Both the position numbers and the translations under genes were made by a program. From the NCBI RefSeq assembly GCF_019059575.1, contig NW_024881585.1:377001-441000 (forward strand): a stretch of DNA of 64,000 nucleotides, written 5' to 3'. Within the stretch, counting starts at the first letter, position 1; the number at the start of each line of letters is the position of its first letter. The notes under the pieces were generated by a model, which was not told the DNA's origin, did not search any database, and saw nothing but the letters and a program-made list of their open reading frames with translations. Shown here one piece after another: positions 53,903 through 64,000 of this stretch. The DNA is from Amphibalanus amphitrite. Its lineage: Eukaryota > Arthropoda > Thecostraca > Balanomorpha > Balanidae.

Positions 53903-54425
53903 ACGACAAACGACAAAAACTTCTAGGCAGGTCTAGACCCTTCCGACTATTGGGTCATTAAACTGACTTGGAAGGTCAACATATGACCTATGATCAACGA
54001 TTGGCCTATATAATCTATGAATTGGGTATCATCGGCTTCCTCTCGTCACGTGCAACATGCTCCTTATTTTCAAGAAGCTCTGGTTTGATCAAAAGCCGAT
54101 CAACTGTGAGGTCTGATCCATCCCCGCCCAAACGTTAGCGCCTGCGAAAACGACGATAGGTATGGGTGCGAGTTATGGCATATTCCTATATAAACAATGT
54201 TGTTTTGCTTTTTTAGTGGCTTACATTCATTTTGTTCTAAAAATAACGCAAAAAAATCAGCATACAGTGATGTTACACTTTTACGCCTAGTTTCCTTTTT
54301 AATAATGCTTGGATTGCATTCATGCAACATATATCTTGGTCAGTTTTGTGACAAAGTTTTGGAAATGTAGTGCGGCAGAAAGCAAACTTTGTTGTGAAAC
54401 GACCTCAAGCCTCAGCAGGTCACGG
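53903..54425. other. No gene seen
   Basis: AT-rich sequence between the microsatellite and element C. No element ends recognised. Confidence 0.5.
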
Positions 54426-54941
54426 TTAACCCTCGCCCCGTTGGGGGGTGGGCAATATAGCCCCCTGTGTATTTTCCTGAATAGCAAGAAAACGGCCCCG
54501 CCAAATTTTCAATAGCTACCCGGGCATCAATTTGACACCTTCACACAAAACTTCAAGTCTTAGGTTACCCAAGGTCAGGGGTTATTGACGTCAAACTGAG
54601 GTCATGTTCGAGCAAAAATGAGCTAAAAACATTAAATCTTGAAACGCTCACATGACAAAAGCTACAGTTAACAAGCAATTTCGAAGCTCTATATCTGGTC
54701 GTGTAGAGAAAAAACGGCGCTACAAAACCGCTATCTGGGATTTTAAAACTTTTGAGCTTTTAACCCCCAAATTGAAAAATTGGTGTTATAAAATTAAAAA
54801 AAAATGTTTTTTTTTCGAGTTTAAAAAACGGAATATATATGATAGTCCCTGCTCTCGGTGATCTACATAACAAATTGTAGATCGATGCCTCCTTTTTTTT
54901 TTGGCCAAGTTATAGCGAAAAGCTGTTGATGACGTCAATTT

Positions 54942-55984
54942 TTAACCCTCGCCGGCCGAGGGGGGGGGGGGCGGGTGCCGCCCCCATAGGGTTTTTTCGC
55001 GATAGCTCCGAACACGCTGGCGATAGAGAGCTGAAACTTGGCATACCTGACCTTTGATCCAAGCCGCATCTTTTGACACCAACCGCATTTTTGGGTCAGG
55101 TCAGGTCACTGACCTATGACGTCATAAGTGAACCTCTGCACGGTCTTCAGATGTCGCAACTTCGCAACGCCCTCACTGCCAGAGGAGATGTCACAGGGAA
55201 ATGAAACTTGCAGGATCTAGTATCCATTATGAGTCGCACAACTTGTATATCTCGGATTTTTCCTAAAGGTCATATGAGGTCAGGTCATTTTCGTGACCTC
55301 ACCATTATAAGTCAATGGGGAAAAATTCAAACTGCTATTCTGGCGCCGGGAACGATCTCCAACTATCTCAAGCACACAGAATCGTGATTTGATGCACTCC
55401 TTGCAAGGTTAGATGCGTCACTTTTGCAATGTTGACCTTCTGTGACGTCATTTATGACGTCATCAAGGTCATATGAGTTTTTCGTCAATAACTCCCGATC
55501 AAATTGAGCTAGCGAGTCGGGAAAGCCACCAATGGACTCAGGAAGACCTGCCGAATCGAATGATATGCAGCATGACCTCTTTCGACCAACTTCGTGACCT
55601 GGGGTGCTGACCTGACCTTGACCTGAGGTCAACACCCTAAGTTGACCTGACCCGAACAAAAAGTATATCATTCGACGCGCCTCATCAAGGCGAACACGAT
55701 GCTGCCAAAATCGCGGCTCTGCGGCCGTTTTTTTGCGAAGTTATTCACCAAAAACTCAACCGTACCCTGGGGCACTTGACCTGACCTCAGAGGTCACCGG
55801 TCGACCTAGGACCTTAAAATCGGGTACCAATCTCTGCGTCTCGTTACGGCGCACACGCTCGTTTTTCCCGCGACGCGCTAGCTCCACCAGGGGCGAAACG
55901 GCGAGGGGGGGGGGGGTCGTACCCGCCCCCCCCCCCCCTCGGCCGGCGCGTATGTAGAAAACCAATAGGTCCGGCGAGGGTTAA
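54942..55984. mobile_element. MITE B, copy 2 (inside element C)
   Basis: TTAA at 54942-54945 and 55981-55984. Nearly identical to 11012-12050, including CCCTCGCCGGCCGAGG ends, GGTCAGGTCAGGTCA, TGACGTCATTTATGACGTCA and the right-hand poly-C hairpin. Inserted in a TTAA of element C. Confidence 0.92.
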
Positions 55985-56373
55985 CTCAATTCTTAACGAT
56001 TCTAGACTACGTAGCGCAAAACAAAGACCAGCATTAGACTCCCCGTGACGAGCTGCATCGAAACGATACCCTTTTTAAGCAAAAATGTCAATTTAGAAAT
56101 TTGACCTGATTTGACCTGACCTTTACCTGACCTTCACCAGAACATAACCCAAACTGGCCCCCAAGGGTTGCCTGACCCACATAATCGCATTTGTCATGTA
56201 AAATGGACCAGACAACATGCATCACAGAATAGTTATCTTCATATTGTGACTCTCAGTGACCTGGCCTCTGTGACCTGACGTGGTATCAGTGACCCCAAAT
56301 AGCAAAATATGTGTTTGACGAACAATTCCCCATCGAAAATAATTGTTATTCATAGATTCCTTATCGATGAATT

Positions 56374-56446
56374 TTACTCGATTACATTACTCGATTACAT
56401 TACTCGATTACATTACATTACTCGATTACATTTTACTCGATTTTAC
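56374..56446. repeat. 13 bp tandem repeat in element C
   Basis: ACTCGATTACATT repeated about five times with small changes. It yields a false DYITRLHYITRL frame. Confidence 0.8.
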
Positions 56447-56686
56447 AACACATTTCTTGAAATGCCTGTAAACGATGAAAATTCGACATTTGACCTGAAC
56501 TGTGACGTCATCGGTTTGACCTAGGTCAATGAAATTGAGCCAAAAGGTATTTCCTCGTTGGGGCCATCCAATACCGTTTGCTTCTTGTCGTTATTTTGCG
56601 TGGTTCTCGAGATCTTAGGGGGGGGGGGGCAAAATGCTCCCCCCATGGGACCGATGCTCGGGAGACCATAACGGGGCGCGGGTTAA

Positions 56687-57096
56687 ATGACAGAACTGTT
56701 CCCAAGAAATAACATTACAGTCGTCTCCCGGCTTCCGCTAAAACTTTGGACGACTACCTATGAATCGGCACGCTACCGGCTCACCCCGCCCGCTGGCTAC
56801 GGGTGGCCTTGACCGTTCAATGCCGATTGGCCATGTGTGCATGATGTGTGAACCAGATTTAACATCACCAGGGCCAACCGACATTCGTGATTGTTGTAAT
56901 ACATGATACATTGGCCAACGGCCGAGTTCGTGCGCTGGTCAGCAGGCAGAGAGGACGGGACGCGGTACTGCACATTGTGAGTGACCTCTGACCTTTCCCC
57001 GTCCCCTGACGGCATGCCGTGTCACCGGCCCAGGCGATAGAAACCGGTTTTAGCCTCTACGCAGGCTGCCACTCTGACCCTTCCCTCCCCACTTTA
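56687..57096. other. No gene seen
   Basis: Unassigned sequence between element C and a LINE fragment. Confidence 0.45.
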
Positions 57097-57570
57097 CTAT
57101 GGGTCGTAGTACGCACTGGCGAGTAACTGGGCGGAGCAAATGGTCACTGATACAGAGGCGGAACTGGTTGCCCTCCCGCTCGCCGAGCGACCTACCGCTA
57201 AAACCCGCAAGACCTGTACATACGGCGCGGGGGACGGTACACTGCGGCGATGGAGAACTGTCGGCCGGTCGCCGGCTTCACGCAGCCACAGCGACTCCAG
57301 CCGACAGGCCGCGCAGTCTGACGCAGGCTGGGGGATGACAGATGCCGGGTAGCTGTCCTTGACCAGAATGGCCACCCCACCGTAGCCCGCGTCACCCGGC
57401 CGGTCGGCTCTGTGCAGCGTGTAGCCGGGGAAGGTCACCAGCCGGGACGCAGTGGCGGGCCGAAGCCAGGTCTCGGTGATAACACAGATGTCGTAGTCAA
57501 GTCGGTTAAGATGTTCATGTTGAAGAGTCAGGATCTTGGGAAGCAGGGACTGGATGTTGATCAATCCCGC
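57097..57570 (-). pseudogene. LINE-5: endonuclease fragment
   Basis: Minus-strand EEP N-terminal half: NIQSLLPKI, ITETWLRP (metal-binding Glu), FPGYTLHRADRPGDAGYGGVAILV, LESLWL. The frame then shifts, and a second frame holds FSIAAVYRPPR. It ends near 57140 with no RT behind it. Sequence upstream (57570-58130, minus strand) is GC-rich and may be LINE 5' region; no ORF1 domain is recognised there. Related in style to LINE-1 and LINE-2. Confidence 0.78.
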
Positions 57571-58139
57571 TAGAAGATTTTGTCGGTGGCCGCCGGGACC
57601 GGATCGCCGCCACGCCCGGCCGCCTCTGCACCCCCGGCGCCGCTGGCACCGCGCCTGCCACGCCGGGTCACGTGATCGCTCGGGGCCCGTTCAGCGGTGG
57701 GGCCACTCCGGCCGTGTGGAGTAGACCCAGTCGGGGGAAGAGTATGGGGGCAGGGCAGAGGCGCCGGCGCCAGGAACGGCGACCGGGCGGCGCGTCGGCA
57801 CGTCCGACGGTCGTCTTCGTTGGAGTGGAACGGCACTGGTGGTGGTGCTTGTCACGCACTGGCTGGAAGCGGCGCAGGTCGAGCGGCGGACACCAGCAGG
57901 AAGGTGAGCACCAGCAGAACCAGGTGACGGGCGGTGTCACGGTGCATCACGATGATGTGATATGTCCAGGAGGTGAAGCTTCGGCACAGCAGGCACAGCA
58001 GAAGGCGCCACGCTCTCACACTCACATTCACTCGCAGCACTCAGTCTCACACGGTGGAGAGGCACAGAGCGGCGCGGGCAGGAGGGAGCGAAGCTCCCGG
58101 CGCTGCGGCCGACCGCGGGCGCTGCGCACAGGGAACTGG
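57571..58139. other. GC-rich stretch, no gene assigned
   Basis: Long frames exist on both strands but are Pro/Arg/Gly-rich with no recognisable motif. Possibly the 5' part of LINE-5. Confidence 0.4.
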
Positions 58140-58606
58140 GGGAGGCAGATTCTGCCCCCCCCCCCCCCTGTCTAACTTCCGAACCGATGGTCGTAGAAAG
58201 ACGGGGAAAACGGCAATCGAAAGCTCTCAACAAGGCGGATCTTAGCAGCCCAATTTTCTTGCTTAAGTAGGTCAGAGGTCAGGTCAAGGTCAGGTCAAGG
58301 GTACAAAATGCAAGTTTCTACATTATCGGCCTTGCACCGTAGTTGCCGAAGAATGGACTGAGACTGATTGCCCAAAACGTGTTCTTAGGCTACCAAAACA
58401 ATTTTCTTTGCATATAATATCATTCCAGGGGCCCGGGAACGATTTTCAAGTTGGGGGGGTGAGCCTAAAATGCCTGCATGATGCATATGAAGCAGTGGCG
58501 TAGTTAGGGGTCTAAGGGGACACGTACCCCCCCCCCCACCCATCGGGTTGAAAGGGACCCTCGGGTCCGAGAGGACCTGCGGTGCCATTTGACCGCTGAG
58601 GGTTAA
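58140..58606 (+). mobile_element. TTAA-type MITE E, copy 2 (partial)
   Basis: 58150-58400 matches the reverse complement of 18960-19210 (CTGTCTAACTTCC, AAGACGGGGAAAACGGC, AGGTCAGAGGTCAGGTCAAGGTCAGG, CCTTGCACCGTAGTTGCCG). A hAT-style CAGTGGCGTAGTTAGGGG lies at 58494, and a GAGGGTTAA end at 58599-58606. The left end is missing. Confidence 0.6.
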
Positions 58607-58970
58607 CGATGGCCATATTTCGACTCAGAATGGCCTCATAGGTCTCGTTAGAGCACCTTATGGGCCCTAAATAACCACACTAAAATCTCAACAAGGGCCC
58701 CACGCCGGCTTCTGAGGGAATCTTGCAGATTTTAAGGGCCCCTCGGTGGTCTCCAAAGGCCCGTTACTGGCCTCTGAGAGTTCTTACCGGCCTATGAGGG
58801 GCCAGTTCTAGGGGCATTTCCCGCCTGTGATGGTCACACACTTATTTTTCCGAGGGTCCCATAGCGGCAACTGTGGGGGCCCTCATCGGCGCCTATGAGG
58901 GCCCACACCGGTGTCTTTGAGCGTTTCACACCCCCAACTCTGAGTGCCTATACCAGTGCCTTTTAAAGCC
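58607..58970. repeat. GGGCCC/GGCCTATGAGGG degenerate repeat
   Basis: Imperfect units of about 30 bases ending in GGGCCC or GAGGG (58660, 58690, 58735, 58790, 58880, 58900). Same style as 17450-18000 and 63614-64000. Confidence 0.65.
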
Positions 58971-60164
58971 CTATATCCCGCGCCCTGGTGGGGTCTGTTT
59001 ATAACGCGACCTGGTGGGGGGGGGCTATTTTTTGCCCCCCCCTCGTATCTCCGAAACTACTGGACGGATCCGCAAAATTCAAACGGCGTTCGAAAGGCCT
59101 GTCAAATTTGTCGAAGGAAACCAAATTTCATTGACCTCGGGGTCACCGATGACGTCACAGGTCAGGTCAAAGATGAAATGTTTCACCGTTCACGGGTCTT
59201 CTAGGGAATGCGCTATAACACCGAGGAAAACGCATTTTGTCGAGAATCAGCGGTAGGGCGTCAGTTGCCTAGTAGATATGTTGCTATTAGAGGTCACTGG
59301 CAATACCAGGTCAGGTCACAGGTCAGGTCACCAAGGGTCACAGGTCAGGTCACATGAGCCCAACTTTACTAAGGTTGTGTGATGTTTTATGGCCAATTTT
59401 TCATTTCCAACTCAATGGTGTTGGTTATAAGACTATCAGGTACGGCTTAGGTCACTTTCTGGTGAAGTTCAGGTCAAGGTCAGGTCAAGGTCAGGCCAAA
59501 AAAGGTCAAATTTTAAAGTTGATAGTTTTGCATAAAATGGGTATTGATTCGATGCAGCTCGTGACGGGGAATCTAATGGTGGTCTTTGTTTTGCGCTACG
59601 GGGTCTAGAATTGCTAAAAATTGAGTTTGAAAATTTGACGTCATCAATTTTGAACAGTTTTTTCGCTATAACTTCGCCAAAAAAGAGGTATCAATCTCAA
59701 ATTTGTTATGTGGATGGAAGGCGGTAAGGACTATCACATATATTCCGGTTTTTGCGAAATTCAAAAAACTTTTTGGATTTTTCGATTATTATATCCAAAA
59801 AAATTATTTTTTGATTTTTGGGGATCAAAATCCAAAAATTTCAAAAATCCGAGATAGCAGTTTTGTAGCCCTGTCCAATCTACAGCTTTTATGTCTTTAT
59901 CATTTTTCTGTATTTGCAAAGCTATAGGCCTGACAGCTCTTCCCGCGAAACCCTTTTTTGGGTCGAAAACGGCAGAACATGACGTCACTCTGACGTCATT
60001 TCCGGCCAACCTATCATAGCCTTTGGAATTTTTTTTTGTCACAATGTGTAAAATTGATGTCCGGGAGGGTACTGAAAGTTTGGTGACGATCGGCGCAGCG
60101 GTTCTGGAGATATATCGAAAAGTCTGGAGGGGGGCAAAAAATAGTCCCCCCCCCACCAGGTTGT
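58971..60164. mobile_element. AGGTCA-rich MITE G
   Basis: Left side CCCGCGCCCTGGTGGGG and CCTGGTGGGGGGGGGCTATTTTTTGCC (58978-59040). Right side GGCAAAAAATAGTCCCCCCCCCACCAGG (60134-60163), an inverted repeat. Interior AGGTCAGGTCAAGGTCA arrays at 59158-59170, 59308-59355 and 59468-59510, plus TGACGTCA. The outermost right end, expected to carry TTAA, is lost at the LINE-4 junction. Non-coding. Confidence 0.75.
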
Positions 60165-60624
60165 TGTTGTTGTTGTTGGTCTCCCCGGGTCGGCTCACGG
60201 CCGACCGTAGCCCAACGGCTCTTGGTGACTGAGGTAGCCGCGGCTCAAGGCCGCCACGGCCCCGCCGTCCCGAAGCTGCGTAGGGTCCGGTCTGATATTG
60301 CCGAGTAGGCGGAGCCTCGCGCCAGCCAAGCACGGTCACCTCAGCAGCACGTGCTCCGGCGTGTCTGGGCCCTCGCGACACACCAGGCAGCGCGCCGCCG
60401 GGCAGGCCAGATCACTGCACTGTGGGCAGTCGCGCTCGGGGCGGCGTCCGATTCTGTGAAGGTAGCTCTGCGAGCGGCTCCAGTGTCCCGCCCGCAGCTG
60501 GTGGACGTTGACCGCCTCGTCGCGAGACTCCAGGAGCACCGGCATCGGCATCCGGTCTCCCATGATGGTTTTGAAGAAGCTGTCTGGCCCAGGGTATATT
60601 GAGTGAAGGGTAGGACGAACTTTG
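60165..60624 (-). pseudogene. LINE-4 C-terminal domain and 3' end
   Basis: Resumes after the SINE: FFKTIMGDRMPMPV, RAGHWSRSQSYLHRIG, then the Cys/His cluster CPQCSDLACPAARCLVCREGP...EHVLL. This cluster near the end of ORF2 is common in RNase H-bearing LINEs and may bind nucleic acid. Confidence 0.82.
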
Positions 60625-61205
60625 GTAGGAATTTCTAGTATAACTACTAGAAAACCTACTATATGTGGTCGGGACTAGTAAAAAGTTAGTTCAAACTAGA
60701 ATATGGTAGCGCTTATGGTTGGCAGTCGTGACGCGCACGTGACATTCATTTCTTTAATTTCTTAAATAACAGGTTTTAGGGGCCGATTAGTGCGCAGATA
60801 CATTCAATTAGCTATTAATAATTGATTACGCAAACATTCAAAATCCTACACCATTCAATTCTAGCCGAAATCACACGGCGCTCCCAGGATTCGAACTCAC
60901 GACCCTCGGATCCGTAGCCCGATACGCTACCGACTGCGCTACCGAGGACCGCGCGCCGACGATCGGAGAGGCGGATCGCGGGTGCTGGCGTGCAGAGAAA
61001 TCTTTACCCTGTACGCCGTAGAAGATCGGCTGGGTTTCGTGAAAAATGGTAGAGGAATTGTCGAAAGAAAATTCATCGATCTATCATTTGAGACTAAGAA
61101 CCATTGATTCCTTCAAAGGTTGACCGAGATATCGCTCGCCGAAAACAGGCCATTTAACATGTAAACCCTATGGGCTGGTAGGAAATGTACGCCGTGGAGC
61201 AGCAG
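60625..61205 (-). mobile_element. tRNA-derived SINE-like insertion in LINE-4
   Basis: Breaks the LINE-4 frame between the RNase H end and the C-terminal domain. Imperfect 12-base direct repeats (GACGAACTTTGG near 60612-60623, AACTAACTTCGG near 61212-61223) may be a decayed target duplication or just the LINE sequence edges. It contains the tRNA-like head at 60879-60950. The body and the upstream part have no recognised origin. Confidence 0.55.
60879..60950 (-). other. tRNA-Arg(ACG)-like SINE head
   Basis: On the minus strand: A box TAGCGCAGTCGG (60930-60941), anticodon loop CTACGGA (60911-60917, anticodon ACG) with a five-pair stem, and B box GAGTTCGAATCC (60887-60898). The acceptor arms do not pair, so it is not a functional tRNA gene. 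Confidence 0.75.
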
Positions 61206-63613
61206 TGCTACCAACTAACTTCGGCGGGGGCCGGTCTGGCCAGCTGCGACGCCATGCCTTGGTGGCGGAGCGGCCGACTGCCTTCACCATCGAGCGGACG
61301 TCCGTTGGGACGGCGTCTTGCGACAGGCTGGATGCCTCTTTAGCCAGCACGTCCGCTCTCTCATTGCCGGGTATTCCGCAGTGCGCTGGGATCCACTGCA
61401 TGAAGACTCGGCGTCCTCCGTCCGTGAGCGCCAGGAGCAGTCGCCATACGGCGGCGCCGAGTGCTGTCGCCTGGCTCCCAGCCCCACTCGCCAGTGTGGC
61501 GAGCGCCGCCTGCGAGTCGGCGCAGACGATGACCGGGCTCTCCGCCAGGCCGCCCTCCAGCCGCAGCAGCATCTCCAGTGCCCCGCGGATCGCCACCAAT
61601 TCGGCGCGGGTGCTGCTGCATATCCTGCCCGCAGGGGCTCGGAGCTCGTGTTCCTCGCCTGAGGGGAGGATTATCAGCGCTCCACTCCCTCCGGCTGAGA
61701 CACCTCCCTCCGCCGAGCCGTCGCTCCACACCCATACGGCGTCGTCTGGGAGGGTGGCCAGATGCTCCTCCGCTCTCTCCCGCCGGACGTCGGGTGGTGC
61801 TGTGCGGCTGATGTGGTTGCCGATGTCAAGTCTAAACTGGACCCTGGTGTCATCGATCCACGGCGGGATGGTGACGTGCAGGCGCTCCTCCACAGGTACA
61901 TCTCGCACGCCCGCGCTCACCAGGGCGCGCGCTCCCGTGTCGCGCCAGCCGGTGGTGGTGCGGAGCCGCCGTGGGGCCGTTGCTTCGGCCACCGCGCGCA
62001 GTGGGTCGCCGCTTCTTTGTGAGGCTGCCAGACAGCTCAGTCTGGCAGCGAGCAGATCCCGGCGTGCTCTCACGGGAACCAGACCGGCTTCCGCGAGGAG
62101 CGGGTCCCTCGGCGTGCTCACGGGGCACCCGGTGATAACGCGGGCTGCGGCGCGCATCTCAATCTCCAGTAGCTCTACGTGGGACTCGGACGCTGCAGGG
62201 AGCCATGCAGCCGCCGCGTATTCCAGGGCACCGCGGATGTAGCCGTTGGCTACTACTCGCAGCTGTGGCTCCCGCAGACCCCAGGAACGCCCGGTCATCT
62301 TACGGAGCTGTGCGATCCTCGGCTTGGTCTTCTTCCGGACGCGCGCGCAGTGCTCGCCCATGTGAAGTTGCCGGTCCAGGGTTACACCGAGAAGGTGAAG
62401 GTGTCTCCCAGCGTCCACTCGTGCCCCGTCTACGTGGATGTACAGGTCCCGGGCGTCGACGTAGTGCTGCGACAGGGCTAAAACTTGCGTCTTGCTTCCT
62501 GCCAGCCGCATCTTCCAGTCGCGGGCCCATTTCGCTATGGCATCCGCCGCTTGTTGAGCCCGGTCCCTGGCTTCCGCTATCGTACCGCCGGAACACAGTG
62601 TTGCGGTGTCATCGGCGTACAGGAAGACAGAGGTGCCCGGGATCCGCTTCAGCGCCGCCACGAGGTCCGCCGACCACAGCGTGAACAGGGTCGGTGCGAG
62701 GACGGACCCCTGCGGCAGGCCAGCTCGGAATGGGCGGTTCCGGCTCCGTGACCCATTGACCTCCGCGCAGGCGCGTCGGTCTCGGAGGAAGTGGTGAATC
62801 CACGTGACAAGGCACCGTGGAAGGTGATGGGACATCTTCAGTCGCAGCATTTGATGGTCAATTACATCGTAGGCGCGGGAGAAGTCATAGGCCGTCAACA
62901 CGAACCTGGCGGCGGTCTTGCCGTCAGACGGGCGTCCCTTCGGTGGCGGCCGGTTCCACCCGTCCTGGACTTCTTGTATGAGTCGTCCCAGGTTCTCCTC
63001 TGCAGAGCGGCCGCGGCGAAAACCGACCTGCTCTGCGGGGATAATGTTGTCTCGCTCCAGTAGGTGCGTGAGCCTAGCTGCCACCATCCGCTCCATCAGC
63101 TTGGCGACGTGGCTGGTGAGCGATATCGGACGGTAGCTAGTGACCTCTTGAGGGTCCTTCCCGACCTTAGGGATCGGTATGATGATTGCTCTCCTCCATA
63201 CCGAGGGGACTTCAGCGGAGCTCCACGACTTGTTGATGACGTGCAGTAGCGCGGCCTGGGCCACCGGCCCGAGGTGCTTGAGGTGTTCCGCACATACATC
63301 GTCAGCGCCGGGAGCCTTCTTCATTTTCAGCTTGCTCAGCTGGGTCCTCATCTCTTGTCTGGAGAAGGGCTGGCAGGCACCATCGCGCTGTCCAGCACAT
63401 GAGCAGGGGCGCGTCTTCACCACCCTCAGATCAGCCTTCACTGATCGATCACGCCTCCTGTGACGGGTGTGGCTGCTGACGTTTGCGTAGGTGCGGACAA
63501 ACGCCTCGGCCTTGGCCCGGTCCTCCGCGACGAGTTGGCCGCGGTCCCCGTTGATGGCCTGGCCGGGGCAGGTGTCCCCCACCAGATCGCGGGATATGGG
63601 CGGCTCTGAGGAC
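61206..63613 (-). pseudogene. LINE-4 RT and RNase H
   Basis: Continuous frame from the 5' break to the SINE insertion (the frame then runs to a stop at 61168 in foreign sequence). Fingers region KMKKAPGADDVCAEHL, YRPISLTSHVAKLMERM, palm AYDFSRAYDVID (catalytic Asp), GLPQGSVLAPTLF and LYADDTATL (about 62605-62630). RNase H lies at about 61300-61745: WSDGSAEGG (Asp), STRAELVAI (Glu), CADSQAAL (Asp), and PAHCGIPGNERADVLAK (His/Asp). All four RNase H catalytic positions are visible. The apparent start at 63702 lies in flanking repeat. Confidence 0.88.
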
Positions 63614-64000
63614 CCAACAGTCAACACCTGCGCATCTAAAGGCCACCCACTGGAAACTTTTGAGGGCCCCACACCGGTGACTCTGAGCCCTGAGGGCCCC
63701 ACCGGCGTCTGACAGTACCATGCCGGTCTCTAAGGACCCCACAAGACTTCTTCTACCGGCCTAAGGGCCCCGTGCCGGTCACTGAGAACCCCCTGTTGGT
63801 TTGTAGAGGGTTCGCGTCAGCAGCTCTAAAGACCTCACACCCGTCTGTAACGGCTCCACACCAGCGTCTATGAGATCCCAGAGCAACGCCTGTAAGGACC
63901 ATCACCGGCGCCCCTGAGAGAATCACACTAGCACCTCTGTGCGCCCGAACCGGCACCTGCATGGCGGCCCATACCAATGCCTTTAAAGGCCCCTTACCGG
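63614..64000. repeat. GGGCCC/CACACCGG degenerate repeat to window end
   Basis: Imperfect units of about 30 bases (GAGGGCCCCACACCGGTGACTC near 63662, AAGGGCCCCGTGCCGGTC near 63764, and similar). Same family as 58607-58970. No gene. Confidence 0.65.

Larger units (their letters stand above)
54426..56686. mobile_element. TTAA-type element C with MITE B nested
   Basis: TTAA at 54426-54429 and 56683-56686. Ends TTAACCCTCGCCCCGTT and AACGGGGCGCGGGTTAA, one mismatch in the inverted repeat. About 1.2 kb after removing MITE B copy 2. AGGTCA-type arrays at 54570-54605 and 56100-56135. No transposase. Confidence 0.82.
60165..63613 (-). mobile_element. LINE-4: RNase H-bearing LINE, 5' truncated, with SINE inside
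   Basis: Minus-strand RT, RNase H and C-terminal Cys/His domain, with an (AAC)n 3' tail at 60164-60180. No endonuclease domain is left; the 5' break is near 63613 against GGGCCC repeat. APE-type elements with a fused RNase H belong to the I/R1/LOA/Outcast assemblage. The exact clade is uncertain. Confidence 0.85.

Noticed and set aside
53682..53936. Leu/Ala/Ser-repeat and Arg/Glu-repeat proteins on both strands
   Set aside because: Pure translation of the CT/CGCTCT microsatellite.
57570..58230. Host gene suggested by several long overlapping frames
   Set aside because: GC-rich DNA gives long frames on both strands. No motif, splice pattern or domain supports a gene.
60879..60950. Functional tRNA-Arg gene
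   Set aside because: A and B boxes and the anticodon arm are present, but the acceptor and T stems do not pair properly and it lies inside a LINE.

Overview
This window is metazoan genomic DNA made almost entirely of nested transposable elements. I found no convincing host gene, rRNA, canonical tRNA gene, CRISPR array or bacterial feature. The element mix (BEL/Pao and Ty3/Gypsy LTR retrotransposons, several APE-type LINEs, a Penelope-like element, Transib, foldback and many TTAA-flanked MITEs) points to an invertebrate, most likely an arthropod such as a crustacean. The species is a guess.

Region 1 (1-17449) is an old BEL/Pao element (BEL-1) with the 5 bp target duplication GGCCC. It was broken first by LINE-1, which sits inside its 5' LTR and has two uninterrupted ORFs, and then by LINE-3, which sits inside its protease region and carries a 2A-like peptide motif. 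LINE-3 was itself hit by three TTAA-flanked MITEs (A1, A2, B1). Outside the insertions the BEL-1 coding frame has only two stop codons.

Region 2 (17450-22837) holds GGGCCC-rich repeats, a hAT-like MITE, a MITE with AGGTCA arrays, two strong hairpins, a LINE 3' fragment, a CGGAGT foldback repeat and a MITE-B relic.

Region 3 (22838-31927) is a complete Ty3/Gypsy element with nearly identical 160 bp LTRs and the target duplication AATAC. Its pol was hit in RNase H by a foldback DNA element (9 bp duplication) and in integrase by a Transib-like element (5 bp duplication, CACTATGG ends). Both left the flanking reading frame in register. The Transib-like element in turn contains a TTAA MITE and a CGGAGT repeat.

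Region 4 (31934-49699) is a giant inverted duplication. A full BEL/Pao element (BEL-2, plus strand) and a near-identical copy (BEL-3, minus strand) face each other across a palindrome centre at about 41748-41761. Each arm has one private insertion: a 5'-truncated LINE (LINE-2) in the left arm and a double-armed Penelope-like element with a GIY-YIG nuclease in the right arm. The right arm stops abruptly 31 bp into an LTR.

Region 5 (49700-64000) holds a MITE with about 170 bp inverted repeats containing another MITE, an unassigned stretch with a long CT/CGCTCT microsatellite, a TTAA element (C) with MITE B nested in it, a LINE endonuclease fragment, more AGGTCA-rich MITEs, and a LINE with a fused RNase H (LINE-4) interrupted by a tRNA-Arg-like SINE. 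The edge of the window returns to GGGCCC-rich repeats.

The elements do not work together as a pathway. What the window records is an order of insertion, readable from target duplications and from reading frames that stay in register across insertions. The most unusual points are the large palindrome with different insertions in each arm, the MITE families that spread dense AGGTCA half-site arrays, the foldback and Transib insertions, and the tRNA-like segment inside the Penelope element.
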